Below, one piece after another: positions 26,875 through 34,979 of a stretch of DNA of 64,000 bases. The notes beneath the pieces are model-generated. The model was not told the DNA's origin. It saw nothing but the letters and a program-made list of their open reading frames with translations, and made no database searches. A program made the position numbers and the translations under genes. The DNA lies in NCBI RefSeq assembly GCF_027571405.1, contig NZ_CP092968.1, forward strand, positions 2,626,001-2,690,000, read 5' to 3'. Origin of the DNA: Methylocystis parvus OBBP (GTDB lineage: Bacteria > Pseudomonadota > Alphaproteobacteria > Rhizobiales > Beijerinckiaceae). How positions within the stretch are numbered: the first letter of the stretch is position 1; every line of letters starts with the position of its first letter.

Positions 26875-28286
26875 ACGACGACGACGCGTCGTCGAAGGAT
26901 GCCGAACGCATCCGTCTGCTCGAATTCCAGCTCGATCATCTGCGCGCCGAGCTTTTGCATCTGACCCATGAGCGATACCGGCTGATCTATTCCGTCTCGG
27001 GCCGGATCTACAATTTTCTGAGGCCTTTCGAGCAGCGCCTTGCAGACGCCGGCGCGGCGGTCGCGGCGCGATTCCGGCCGCTTGCGGCGGAGACCGCGTC
27101 CCCCGCCGCGAGCGAGCCGGCCCATCGAGCGGTCTCGCCGCTGCCGGCGAAACGCCTGCTCATCGACGTGACGGGCACGGCGAAGCGCGACGCCGGCACG
27201 GGCATACAGCGCGTCGTGAAAGAGGTGGCGCGCGCCTGTCATGCGGGCGGCACCCTTGACCTCCCGGTCCTGGCCGTGCGTTGCGAGCAAGGCGAGCTCT
27301 ACGCCGCGAACGCCTTCGTCGCCGCGCTCGGCGGGGCGCCAGGCGGTCCGGACGCCAAAGTCGCCATTGAGCCGGGCGACCGTTTCCTGATGCTCTCCGA
27401 CAGCTGGAACGCCTTTGAAGAGCTGGCGCCGGTCTTCGCCCGCATTCGCGCGGAAGGCGGCGAGATCCTCACCTGCATATTCGATCTCATTCCGGAGCTC
27501 TATCCGCACGCCTGCCATGAAGTCACCGTGCCGCGCTATCGCGCCTGGCTGCGCAAGGCGCTGCTCGAAAGCGACGCCTTTCTGGCGATTTCCCGCACCG
27601 TGGCGGAGGAGCTTGCCGATTACGTCGCCGCGAGCGGCCTGCCGCATCGGCCGGGGCTGAAGATCGGCTGGTTCCAGTGCGGCGCCGATCTCGCCGTGCC
27701 CGCGACGCAAACGCCGCGCGGGAAAATCGCGGCGGCGGTCGCGGGCGGCGCGCCCGTCTTTCTGATGGTCGGGACGATCGAACCGCGCAAGGGCCATCGC
27801 GTCGCGCTCGACGCTTTCGACACGCTCTGGGCGGCGGGAAGCGATGCGCGCTTCGTCATCGTCGGGCGGCGCGGCTGGTTCGAAGAGGCGCTCGTCGCCG
27901 CGATCCGCGCCCATCCGCAATTCGGGGCGCGGCTCTTCTGGTTCGACGATGTGGAGGATGGGGAGCTTTCCTATCTCTACGACGCCGCGCGGGCGCTGAT
28001 CCTGCCCTCTTATGCGGAAGGATTCGGGCTTCCCATCGTCGAGGCGGCGATGCGCGCGCGCCCGGCGATTTGCAGCGACCTGCCGGTCTTCCGCGAGGTC
28101 GGCCGCGACGGCGCGATCTATTTCCGGGTCAATGACGCCGGGGCGCTCGCCGAAGCGATCCGCTCGTTCCTGCAGGACGAAGCGGCCGTCGACCCGTCCT
28201 GCGCGCTCGGCGTCTCATGGGCGCAGGCCGCGCGGCGAATCGTCGAGGTCGTGGCCCGCGAGGATTGGCTGACGCGCCTGCCGTGA
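26871..28286 (+). CDS. Glycosyltransferase family 4 protein
   Basis: 471 residues. The N-terminal 80 residues are a coiled-coil-like region (LLEFQLDHLRAELLHLTHERYR) and a linker; the GT-B domains follow, with GTIEPRKGHRVALDAF and the E-x7-E donor motif in PSYAEGFGLPIVEAAMRARP. It probably transfers the deoxyhexose made by Gmd/Rmd to a surface polysaccharide. Start ATG overlaps the rmd stop by four bases. A C15 tract follows its stop directly. Confidence 0.88.
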   Translation: MNDDDASSKDAERIRLLEFQLDHLRAELLHLTHERYRLIYSVSGRIYNFLRPFEQRLADAGAAVAARFRPLAAETASPAASEPAHRAVSPLPAKRLLIDVTGTAKRDAGTGIQRVVKEVARACHAGGTLDLPVLAVRCEQGELYAANAFVAALGGAPGGPDAKVAIEPGDRFLMLSDSWNAFEELAPVFARIRAEGGEILTCIFDLIPELYPHACHEVTVPRYRAWLRKALLESDAFLAISRTVAEELADYVAASGLPHRPGLKIGWFQCGADLAVPATQTPRGKIAAAVAGGAPVFLMVGTIEPRKGHRVALDAFDTLWAAGSDARFVIVGRRGWFEEALVAAIRAHPQFGARLFWFDDVEDGELSYLYDAARALILPSYAEGFGLPIVEAAMRARPAICSDLPVFREVGRDGAIYFRVNDAGALAEAIRSFLQDEAAVDPSCALGVSWAQAARRIVEVVAREDWLTRLP

Positions 28287-28301
28287 CCCCCCCCCCCCCC
28301 C
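28287..28301. repeat. Homopolymer of 15 C directly after a stop codon
   Basis: Fifteen consecutive C on the plus strand start at the base after the glycosyltransferase TGA. Such tracts slip during replication and are hard to sequence, so the true length may differ. Confidence 0.9.
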
Positions 28302-28473
28302 GCGCGGCGGCAAACCGGCCGCGCAGCCGCTTGTTTCCGGGACGCGCCAAGCATGCTAGAGAAGCGGCAATCGGTCGCGCGGCCTGGGGCGCTGGCATAT
28401 CCCCGAGGAAGCGCGGCTTTTCGCTTATAACGCGGCCCGGCTAAAGGCGCCGCCGAAGGGGGATCGAACGTTC

Positions 28474-29004
28474 ATGGCGCTCAATATTCCATTCGTCACC
28501 GACGAGACGCCCAAGACTTTGCTCAAGATGCTGAATCTGGAGGCGTCGCAGCTCTCGCTTCCCGAATCGCAGGAGCTGATGAAAGGGGCGCTCGGCGCCT
28601 ATGTCGTGCTCCAGGCGGGCGCGCAATGGTTCAACAAATCGCTGCCTGTCAGCATTTTCTACGGCGTCGCCAGCGCAGCCGTGCTCTACGCCGCGACCTT
28701 CTATCTGCTGCGCTTCCTGAAGCAGGAGCAGAAATTCGTCAAAACGCTCTCGGCGATGGCGATCATGGGCGCCGCCGGCGCGCTGGCCTATATCGTCCTG
28801 CACATCATTGTCGGAATCGCTCTGCCGCCGCCCCTGCCGACCGATCGCCTCGCCCGCTTCCTGCTCTTTCCGATCATCGTCTGGCTCGCCTTCATGTACG
28901 CCTTTCTGCTGCGGCATGTGTCGCTGCGGCCGATTCCGGCCTTCGTGACGTCGGCGCTTTACGTCCTTGCGATCGAAGTGGTGCTCTCGGCCATCAAATT
29001 CTAG
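28474..29004 (+). CDS. Integral membrane protein (176 aa)
   Basis: Start ATG at 28474. After a polar 50-residue N-terminus, about four membrane helices are visible (about 58-80, 90-115, 125-147 and 155-174). No recognised motif. A strong terminator follows. Its 187-base upstream gap holds the C15 tract and a GC-rich hairpin (GCGCGGC / GCCGCGC). Confidence 0.75.
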   Translation: MALNIPFVTDETPKTLLKMLNLEASQLSLPESQELMKGALGAYVVLQAGAQWFNKSLPVSIFYGVASAAVLYAATFYLLRFLKQEQKFVKTLSAMAIMGAAGALAYIVLHIIVGIALPPPLPTDRLARFLLFPIIVWLAFMYAFLLRHVSLRPIPAFVTSALYVLAIEVVLSAIKF

Positions 29005-29033
29005 AAACCGGCCCGCCGATTGACGAAAACTGC

Positions 29034-29070
29034 AAAGGCGCCCGCCTCCGCGACGGGCGCCTTTTCCTTT
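29034..29070 (+). terminator. Rho-independent terminator
   Basis: Eleven-base perfect stem AAAGGCGCCCG / CGGGCGCCTTT, 9-base loop, then TTCCTTTT. About 30 bases after the membrane protein stop. Confidence 0.9.
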
Positions 29071-29147
29071 TGCGCCGCAATCGCCTTCGCCCGAACACTG
29101 CTTTTCCCAGCGCGCATTTGAAAGAAAACGGAAACCATGCCGGCAGA

Positions 29148-29169
29148 TTAAGCGCGCATTAAGTATAAT
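29148..29169 (+). promoter_or_regulatory. Promoter with CtrA-like box before the outer membrane protein gene
   Basis: TTAA (29148-29151), 7 bases, TTAAG (29159-29163), a near match to the CtrA box TTAA-N7-TTAAC, directly followed by TATAAT at 29164-29169. About 70 bases remain before the ATG at 29240. Confidence 0.45.
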
Positions 29170-29239
29170 CCCTCATTCTTCCTTCATTCCCGCGCCGCGC
29201 CTTCGCGCCCGGCCGGCGCCAGAGCCAAGGAAGAATGCA

Positions 29240-30085
29240 ATGGTTCGCTTCAATTTGCGCGCTCGCGCGACGATCGTCACAGCGCTCTTTGGCGCGCTCT
29301 TCGCGCCCGCGACGCAAGCAGCGGACTTCCCCGCCATCGAACCGCCACCGGTCGAGGAAGGCCCGGTCGAATGGGGCTCCAACTGGTATCTGCGCGGCGA
29401 TTTCGGCATTGCGGAGACTCATCCGACGGACCTCAACGGCGTCGCGCTCGCGAACAGGTTCCCAAACAACTGGTCGATCGGCCTCGGCGGCGGTTACAAG
29501 TTCAACAACTGGCTGCGTGGCGACGTCACCGTCGAATATCTGAACCTCTACGCGAAGAGCGGCGTGCGAACCGACATCATCCTGCCCTGCGAGATCGGCC
29601 TCTACTTGGACGCCACACAGCCCACCGGCGTCAGCAGCATCCCTTCGGCCTGTTCGCCCTGGATTCGCAACCGCACCGAATCCATGCTCAATATGGCCAA
29701 CGCCTATCTTGACCTCGGCAATTGGTGGGGCATCACGCCCTATGTCGGCGCCGGCGTCGGCGTCAACGTCCTCTACCAACGCGCCGCCAACAACTGGTAC
29801 ATGTATAATGGCGTGCCCTATGCGGGCGTCACCTATACGGATCCGCGCAACGGCGCGACCTACATGGCCAATTGGGACACGAAATATGAAAGCACGTCCC
29901 TGCGGCTGGCCTACGCCTTCATGGGCGGCGTCTCCTACGACATCGACAATCACTGGAAGATCGACGTCGGCTATCGCTGGGCCAATCTCGGCTCGATCAG
30001 CGGCATCAATCGCTACAACCAGCCGATCACGACGAATTTGATCCAGCAATCCGTTCGCATGGGCTTCCGCTACATGATCGACTGA
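29240..30085 (+). CDS. Outer membrane beta-barrel protein (Omp25/RopB-like porin family)
   Basis: 281 residues. A signal peptide ending in the Ala-Thr-Gln-Ala-Ala site near residue 28, then a Pro/Glu-rich segment and alternating aromatic-rich strands (WYLRGDFGIA, WSIGLGGGYKF, YVGAGVGVNVLY, KIDVGYRWANLG) ending in VRMGFRYMID, as expected for the last strand of a barrel. Belongs to the small outer membrane proteins common in Hyphomicrobiales. Transcribed alone, between two terminators. Confidence 0.88.
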   Translation: MVRFNLRARATIVTALFGALFAPATQAADFPAIEPPPVEEGPVEWGSNWYLRGDFGIAETHPTDLNGVALANRFPNNWSIGLGGGYKFNNWLRGDVTVEYLNLYAKSGVRTDIILPCEIGLYLDATQPTGVSSIPSACSPWIRNRTESMLNMANAYLDLGNWWGITPYVGAGVGVNVLYQRAANNWYMYNGVPYAGVTYTDPRNGATYMANWDTKYESTSLRLAYAFMGGVSYDIDNHWKIDVGYRWANLGSISGINRYNQPITTNLIQQSVRMGFRYMID

Positions 30086-30120
30086 TCTAGGCGCGCTCGC
30101 CCGGCGATGTTAAACAGCGA

Positions 30121-30152
30121 GCCGGCCGAGCCCTCGGGGCCCGGCCGGTTTT
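30121..30152 (+). terminator. Rho-independent terminator
   Basis: CCGGCC (30122-30127) pairs with GGCCGG (30143-30148), with further GC pairs inside, followed by TTTTGCTTTT. Ends the outer membrane protein transcript. Confidence 0.75.
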
Positions 30153-30187
30153 GCTTTTCGCGCCTTGCGCAAGCCCCGGATCGCTTC

Positions 30188-31186
30188 ATGACTTCTCTCG
30201 ATGTTCTCGGCATTGGCAACGCCATCGTCGACACGATTTCCCGCGCCGAGGACGACGTCCTCGTCGCCGCCGCCCTCGTCAAAGGCTCCATGGCGCTCGT
30301 GGACGAGGCGCGCGCCGACGAGCTCTACGAGCTGATGGGGCCGACCACGGTCATCTCCGGCGGCTCGGCCGCCAACACAATGGCGGGCGTCGCCGGACTC
30401 GGCGCCAAGGCCGGTTTCGTCGGCAAGGTGAAAGACGACGGGGGCGGACGGGAATTCACGCATGATATTCGCAAGGCCGGCGTCGTCTTCAACACGCCCG
30501 CCGCCGATGACGGCGCCGCCACAGCGCGCTGCCTGATCTTCGTCACGCCCGACGGCCAGCGCACGATGAACACGTTTCTCGGCGCCTGCCAGGCGCTGCG
30601 GCCCGACGACATAGACGAGGAGCAGGTCGCAGCGTCCAAGGTTCTCTATATGGAAGGCTATCTGTGGGACCCGCCGGGCGCCAAGCAGGCCTTTCTGCGC
30701 GCCGCCAAGGTCGCCCACGCCAACGGCCGCAAGGTCGCTCTGACCCTCTCCGACAGCTTCTGCGTCGGCCGCTATCGCGCCGAATTTCTATCGCTGATCC
30801 GCGACGGCGTCGTCGACATCCTGTTCGCCAATGAGAGCGAACTGCACGCGCTCTATGAGACCGCCGACTGGGATACGGCCGTCGCGGCGCTGCGCGCGGA
30901 GAAGAACCTTCTCGGCGTCGTGACGCGTTCGGAGAAGGGTTGCATCGTCGCGAACGGCGAGGCGCTGATTTCCGCCCCCGCCTTTCCGGTGGAGGCGGTC
31001 GTCGACACGACCGGCGCCGGCGACCTCTTCGCCGCGGGCTTCCTGACCGGCTACACCAAGGGTCTGCCGCATGAAAAGAGCGCCGCCCTCGGCGCGCTCG
31101 CCGCGGCGGAGATCATCTCGCATGTCGGCGCGCGCCCGCAAAAGGACCTGCTGCAGCTCGCCCGCGACAACGGCATTCTGGCCTGA
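30188..31186 (+). CDS. PfkB-family carbohydrate/adenosine kinase
   Basis: 332 residues. Conserved PfkB signatures: GGSAANTMAGVAGLG near the N-terminus and DTTGAGDLFAAGFLTGY near the C-terminus, which contains the catalytic Asp and the anion hole. Similar alphaproteobacterial proteins are annotated as adenosine kinases; the substrate is not certain. Start ATG at 30188 opens MTSLDVLGIGNAIVDT; the longer frame overlaps the terminator upstream. Confidence 0.9.
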   Translation: MTSLDVLGIGNAIVDTISRAEDDVLVAAALVKGSMALVDEARADELYELMGPTTVISGGSAANTMAGVAGLGAKAGFVGKVKDDGGGREFTHDIRKAGVVFNTPAADDGAATARCLIFVTPDGQRTMNTFLGACQALRPDDIDEEQVAASKVLYMEGYLWDPPGAKQAFLRAAKVAHANGRKVALTLSDSFCVGRYRAEFLSLIRDGVVDILFANESELHALYETADWDTAVAALRAEKNLLGVVTRSEKGCIVANGEALISAPAFPVEAVVDTTGAGDLFAAGFLTGYTKGLPHEKSAALGALAAAEIISHVGARPQKDLLQLARDNGILA

Positions 31187-31214
31187 ACGATAAAAATCCA
31201 TCGGAGGAAACGGC

Positions 31215-31658
31215 ATGCGCAACATCTCGAAGACGCTTTTCGCCGCGATTCTCGCCGTTTCGGCGGGCGTCGCGCTCGCTCCCGCGCCTCTGCGCGCCGA
31301 GACGGGCGAGACGACGCTGACGGCAAGCGGCCTGAAATATACCGACGTAAAGACCGGCGCGGGCGAGTCGCCGAAGGTCGGCCAGACGGTCAAGGTCCAT
31401 TACACCGGCTGGCTCTATGTGAACGGGGCCAAGGGCAAGAAGTTCGACAGTTCCAAGGACCGCGGCGAGCCCTTCGAATTCCCGCTCGGCATGGGCCAGG
31501 TGATCAAGGGCTGGGACGAAGGCGTCGAGACCATGAAGGTCGGCGGCAAGCGCACGCTGATCATTCCGCCGGATCTGGGCTATGGCGCGCGCAATATGGG
31601 GCCGATCCCGGCGAATTCGACGCTGATCTTCGACGTCGAACTGCTCGGGGTGAAATAA
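31215..31658 (+). CDS. Secreted FKBP-type peptidyl-prolyl isomerase
   Basis: 147 residues: signal peptide ([20 protein letters not shown]..., cleavage after APLRA) and one FKBP domain (about 38-147) with [37 protein letters not shown] and the end [16 protein letters not shown]. Catalyses cis/trans prolyl isomerisation in the periplasm. 28 bases after the PfkB kinase gene, with a GGAGG-type ribosome binding site (TCGGAGGAAACGGC). Confidence 0.93.
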   Translation: MRNISKTLFAAILAVSAGVALAPAPLRAETGETTLTASGLKYTDVKTGAGESPKVGQTVKVHYTGWLYVNGAKGKKFDSSKDRGEPFEFPLGMGQVIKGWDEGVETMKVGGKRTLIIPPDLGYGARNMGPIPANSTLIFDVELLGVK

Positions 31659-31690
31659 TCGCCGAAACTTGTCGTTCGCGAGCGCGCCGT

Positions 31691-31711
31691 GGGCGGGGAG
31701 AGTCCCCGCCC
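31691..31711 (+). terminator. Hairpin after the FKBP gene
   Basis: Nine-base perfect stem GGGCGGGGA / TCCCCGCCC with a 3-base loop. There is no T-tract, so it may act as a 3' stabiliser or Rho-linked terminator. It separates the FKBP unit from the riboswitch-controlled unit. Confidence 0.5.
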
Positions 31712-31749
31712 GTCACGTCGTCAATTCCGAACGGGCCTTGCGACGGCCA

Positions 31750-31779
31750 TTGACAGGCGTCGTTTCCGCTTGCTTAGAT
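31750..31779 (+). promoter_or_regulatory. Promoter of the riboswitch-antiporter unit
   Basis: TTGACA (31750-31755), 18 bases, TTAGAT (31774-31779): a perfect -35 and a fair -10. Transcription would start about at 31786, exactly where the aptamer begins. Confidence 0.7.
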
Positions 31780-31785
31780 GTGGAT

Positions 31786-31857
31786 GGCGATGGGGTTCGC
31801 CATGTAACCGCCCTTGGGGCTGATGACTCCTGCTTGTGTCTCTGCACGGCGGGAGTC
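31786..31857 (+). promoter_or_regulatory. Fluoride (crcB-type) riboswitch, antiporter unit
   Basis: The aptamer is 31786-31830. GGCG (31786-31789) pairs with CGCC (31798-31801) as the pseudoknot; GGGGTT (31792-31797) pairs with GACTCC (31825-31830) as P1; GCCC/GGGC (31810-31820) form the small stem, followed by the conserved CTGATG. This matches the fluoride aptamer of Thermotoga petrophila almost element by element (compared from memory). Expression platform: GACTCCTGC (31825-31833) can pair instead with GCGGGAGTC (31849-31857), which holds the Shine-Dalgarno of the ORF starting at 31861. Fluoride should therefore free the site and switch translation on. Confidence 0.88.
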
Positions 31858-31860
31858 TGC

Positions 31861-31974
31861 ATGATTACCTTTTCCTTTGAAAAAACGACGTTGAGGCTGG
31901 CGTCTCGCGCATTTGCAACCGGGCGGGCGGCCTGCCGGCTCCGGGCAGCCTTCGCGCGGAGGGCCGGACAATGA
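31861..31974 (+). CDS. 37-codon upstream ORF between riboswitch and antiporter
   Basis: The ATG at 31861 follows GGGAG by five bases, the site that the riboswitch can hide. The product is MITFSFEKTTLRLASRAFAT followed by an Arg/Ala-rich end. Its TGA (31972-31974) overlaps the antiporter ATG (31971), so ribosomes could reinitiate there. The antiporter also has its own GGAGG (31957-31961). The uORF may be only a coupling device; whether the peptide has a function is unknown. Confidence 0.6.
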   Translation: MITFSFEKTTLRLASRAFATGRAACRLRAAFARRAGQ

Positions 31975-33194
31975 CCTCGATCTGGGCGCAAACGGCGCTG
32001 GTCTTCGGCCTCGCGCTCGTCGCCAGCTTTCTCGCCAATCGCTATCGCCTCTCGACGGCGCTCGTCGAGATCCTTGTCGGCCTCGTCGCGCAAGCCGCGC
32101 TCGGCCTTGTGGGCTACGCCTGGATTTTCGACGTTCAGGCGCCCTGGGTGAAAACCCTTGCGGGAATCGGGGCCATTCTCCTCACTTTCCTCGCGGGCGC
32201 CGAACTCGATCCGAACGTCTTCCAACGCAAATGGAAGGAAGCCGCCGCGATCGGCAGCGCCAGCTTCCTCCTTCCTTCCGTCGTCTGCTGGGCGGCGGCT
32301 CATTATCTGCTGGGCTGGGAATCTTCCCCGGCGCTGCTCGCCGGCATCGCGCTCGCAGCGACCTCCGTCGCCGTCGTTTACACGGTGATGATGGAATATG
32401 GCTTCAACCGCACGGAATATGGCAAGACGATTCTCGCCGCCTGCTTCATCACCGATCTCGGCACGGTGGTGACGCTCGGCCTCGTCTTCGCGCCCTTCAC
32501 ATGGAAAACGCTGCTCTTCGCCGCCGCGCTCGGCGCGGCCTTCGTCTATCTTCCCAAAATCACGCCGCTCGCCTTCGCGCGCTTTGGCGGCCGTCCTTCG
32601 GAATTCGAAGCGAAGTTCCTGCTGTTTTCTCTGCTGGGCCTCGGGGCTCTTGCGACCTGGGCGGGGAGCGAGGCGGTTCTGCCCGCTTATCTCATCGGCA
32701 TGGCGCTCGCCGGAAGCGTCGGGCGCGACGCCGCGCTCATCCGCCGTCTGCGCACCATCACGATTGGCCTGCTCACGCCCTTCTACTTTATCCGCGCGGG
32801 CTATTTCGTCTCGCTGCCGGCGGTGCTCGCCGCGCCGCTCGGGGTCATCGTCTTTCTCCTCGCTGAAATTGCGAGCAAGGTCGCAAGCGTCTATCCCGTC
32901 GCGCGCAGCTTCGACTCCCCGCACAAAGACGCGGCGTATACGACCCTGCTGATGGCGTCTGGCCTGACCTTCGGCACGATCGCCGCGCTTTTCGGCCTTT
33001 CCAACGGCATTATCGACCAGTCGCAATATTCGACGCTCGTCGCCGCGATCATCGGCACGGCGGTGATCCCGACGCTGATCGCCAACAAATATTTCCTGCC
33101 GCGCCATCTTCTGCCGAAAGACGAGCAGGAGACGCCGCAGGCCCATGCGAGCGAGGTCGAGAAGGCGCTGGAGACGAGCGACGTGCGTTCCTGA
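31971..33194 (+). CDS. CPA2-type cation:proton antiporter under fluoride riboswitch control
   Basis: 407 residues with about 11-12 membrane helices and the Na_H_Exchanger pattern: an early discontinuous helix with FLAGAELDPNVFQRKW and the Asp-containing ITDLGTVVTLG that resembles the ion-binding helix. The C-terminal 25 residues are charged and cytosolic; there is no RCK/TrkA_N domain. It exchanges a monovalent cation for protons across the inner membrane; given its riboswitch it is probably part of fluoride tolerance. Convergent with the MFS gene 33260-34897. Confidence 0.9.
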   Translation: MTSIWAQTALVFGLALVASFLANRYRLSTALVEILVGLVAQAALGLVGYAWIFDVQAPWVKTLAGIGAILLTFLAGAELDPNVFQRKWKEAAAIGSASFLLPSVVCWAAAHYLLGWESSPALLAGIALAATSVAVVYTVMMEYGFNRTEYGKTILAACFITDLGTVVTLGLVFAPFTWKTLLFAAALGAAFVYLPKITPLAFARFGGRPSEFEAKFLLFSLLGLGALATWAGSEAVLPAYLIGMALAGSVGRDAALIRRLRTITIGLLTPFYFIRAGYFVSLPAVLAAPLGVIVFLLAEIASKVASVYPVARSFDSPHKDAAYTTLLMASGLTFGTIAALFGLSNGIIDQSQYSTLVAAIIGTAVIPTLIANKYFLPRHLLPKDEQETPQAHASEVEKALETSDVRS

Positions 33195-33259
33195 CGGGCT
33201 CGCGCCCCCCACTGGGAGGCGCGAAGCGGCTTCACACGCTCGCTATTCGACGAAAGGCA

Positions 33260-34897
33260 TCAAGGCTGCTCCATCAGCTCTTCGGCCTCGAGCTCCACGA
33301 GCGTCGGCTTCGGCTCCGGCTTTTTCGGCGGCGCCGGCTTTGCGAACCACACCACGATTGCGAGCAGGACGAAGACCCCGGCCCCAAAATAGAAAGCGTC
33401 GTCGAGGCCCAGCAACATGGCCTGCTGACGCATCAGCCGCGCCATCTGCGCGCGCGCGACGCTTTCGCTCATGCCGAGATCCTGCAGCTTGCTGGAGAGC
33501 TGCCCCATCACGTCGAGAGACGGATAGGACCTCCCGCCGAAATGATCCGCCATGTCGAGCTGATGCACGGGCGTGCGACGAAACTGCACCACGGCCTGCC
33601 AGGTGATGCCATAGGCGCCGAAGGCCGTGCGCAGCATTGCGAGCTCCTCCGCCGCGCGGATGAGCTGCTGGCCGGCGAGACCCTGAACCGCGATGGCCGC
33701 AGGCGGCGCGAAGAATGTCCCGAGAAAGAAGCCGAAGAACAGCATCGGCGTCGTGATCGCGTCGAAGGACGCGAGCTTGTCATATTGGCCCAGCCAGGCG
33801 AGCGTGACGGCGAAGCCGATGAAATTCAGGCTCGCGAAATAGCGCAGATCCATCTGCTTCACGAGCAGATGCACGATGGAGACAAGCGGCGCCGCGAGAA
33901 TGGCCATTATGAGATAGACGACGCCGGCAAGAGAAGAGGTATAGCCGAGCAGGGTCTGCAATTGCCCGATGAAGACCGACAACGTTCCCTGTATGACCAG
34001 AAAGCCGAGGAGCGAGCAGAAGGTCGCGACCGCGTAATTGCGGTGGCGGAAGAGGCGGATGTCCAGCACCGGGTGGCGCTCGCCCAGTTCCCAGATCACG
34101 AAAGCGGGGAAAGCGATCAGCACCACGACGAGAACGAAGGTCAGAACAGGCGAGCCGAACCAGTCGAAATCATTGCCCTGATTGAGGATCGTCTGCACGC
34201 CGACCAGCGTGACCGAGATCAGGACAAAGCCGACCGTGTCGAATCGCGTGACGCGTCGCTTGAAGGGCCGCCCGTAAAGCAGCGCGGCGACGACCCCGGC
34301 GATGGGCAGTCCGAGGATGATGTTTGAATAGAACAGCATCCGCCAATCGACATATTCGGCCCAGAAGCCGCCCATGAATACGCCGAGCGTGAAAGGCGCC
34401 ATGCTGAGCACCGCCCACCAGGCGACGCCGAAGCTGCGGCGTTTTTCGTCTATTTCGCTCAGCGCCAGCGCCTGGCCGAGCGGCAGGATGACGCCGCCGG
34501 CAAGGCCGAGCAGGAACCGCATCGGCACGAAGAACCAGATCGTCTGGCTCCAGGCGCAGGCGAGCGAAAAGAACGCGTAGAATATGAAGGCGGCGACATA
34601 GACCCGCCGCTCGCCATAGCGCCCGGAGAGCCAGCGCGCGAAAGGCAGGCCGAGCACGATGCCCATCATATGGTCGGTCGTGCCCCAGGTGCCGAAGCTC
34701 GGATTGACGCCCTGCAGACTCCCGGCCGCATAGGGCACGAGCACGGTGTAGCCGGGCACGTTGGAGAGGGCGATGACGTTGGCGAGGGCGAGCGCGGCCT
34801 GGAGCAGGAGGAAGCGCCAGCCGGTCAATCGTTCGGTCGCCGCCACGTCCCCCGATTCGCGAAGGCGCCGCTTATTTTCGGAAAACAGCTTTGGCAA
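33260..34897 (-). CDS. MFS transporter, DHA2 (EmrB/QacA) type, under fluoride riboswitch control
   Basis: 545 residues, about 14 membrane helices as in the DHA2 drug:proton antiporters; motif A-like ARWLSGRYGERRVY and motif C-like GGVILPLGQALAL regions are visible. The start is a TTG at 34897 (MPKLFSENKRR), with GGAG six bases upstream inside the riboswitch expression platform; no internal ATG is plausible. No membrane-fusion partner (EmrA) gene is adjacent. Substrate unknown; the riboswitch suggests induction by fluoride. Confidence 0.87.
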   Translation of the reverse strand: MPKLFSENKRRLRESGDVAATERLTGWRFLLLQAALALANVIALSNVPGYTVLVPYAAGSLQGVNPSFGTWGTTDHMMGIVLGLPFARWLSGRYGERRVYVAAFIFYAFFSLACAWSQTIWFFVPMRFLLGLAGGVILPLGQALALSEIDEKRRSFGVAWWAVLSMAPFTLGVFMGGFWAEYVDWRMLFYSNIILGLPIAGVVAALLYGRPFKRRVTRFDTVGFVLISVTLVGVQTILNQGNDFDWFGSPVLTFVLVVVLIAFPAFVIWELGERHPVLDIRLFRHRNYAVATFCSLLGFLVIQGTLSVFIGQLQTLLGYTSSLAGVVYLIMAILAAPLVSIVHLLVKQMDLRYFASLNFIGFAVTLAWLGQYDKLASFDAITTPMLFFGFFLGTFFAPPAAIAVQGLAGQQLIRAAEELAMLRTAFGAYGITWQAVVQFRRTPVHQLDMADHFGGRSYPSLDVMGQLSSKLQDLGMSESVARAQMARLMRQQAMLLGLDDAFYFGAGVFVLLAIVVWFAKPAPPKKPEPKPTLVELEAEELMEQP

Positions 34898-34901
34898 GAC
34901 G

Positions 34902-34971
34902 GACTCCGGTCGCGTAGTCGCATGCAGGAGTCATCGGCCCTGAGGGCGGTTACAAGGCGAACCCCATCGCC
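34902..34971 (-). promoter_or_regulatory. Fluoride (crcB-type) riboswitch, MFS transporter
   Basis: On the minus strand the aptamer runs from 34971 to 34927: GGCGATGGGGTTCGCC, TTGTAACCGCCC, GGGCCGATG and GACTCC. It shares nearly every base with the one at 31786-31830. One notable change is CCGATG where the first has the consensus CTGATG. GACTCC (34932-34927) can pair with GGAGTC (34907-34902), whose GGAG is the Shine-Dalgarno of the TTG start at 34897, so fluoride binding should expose it. Confidence 0.85.
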
Positions 34972-34979
34972 TGATCCGG

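Noticed and set aside
31786..31857. Considered whether the element could be a yybP-ykoY, guanidine or other riboswitch
   Set aside because: Only the fluoride class has the GGCGATG...CGCC...AACCGCC...CTGATG order with this pseudoknot; the other consensus sequences do not fit.
31713..33212. Minus-strand ORF of 499 codons over the antiporter
   Set aside because: Extremely Arg/Glu/Asp-rich shadow of a membrane protein gene; it also covers the riboswitch.
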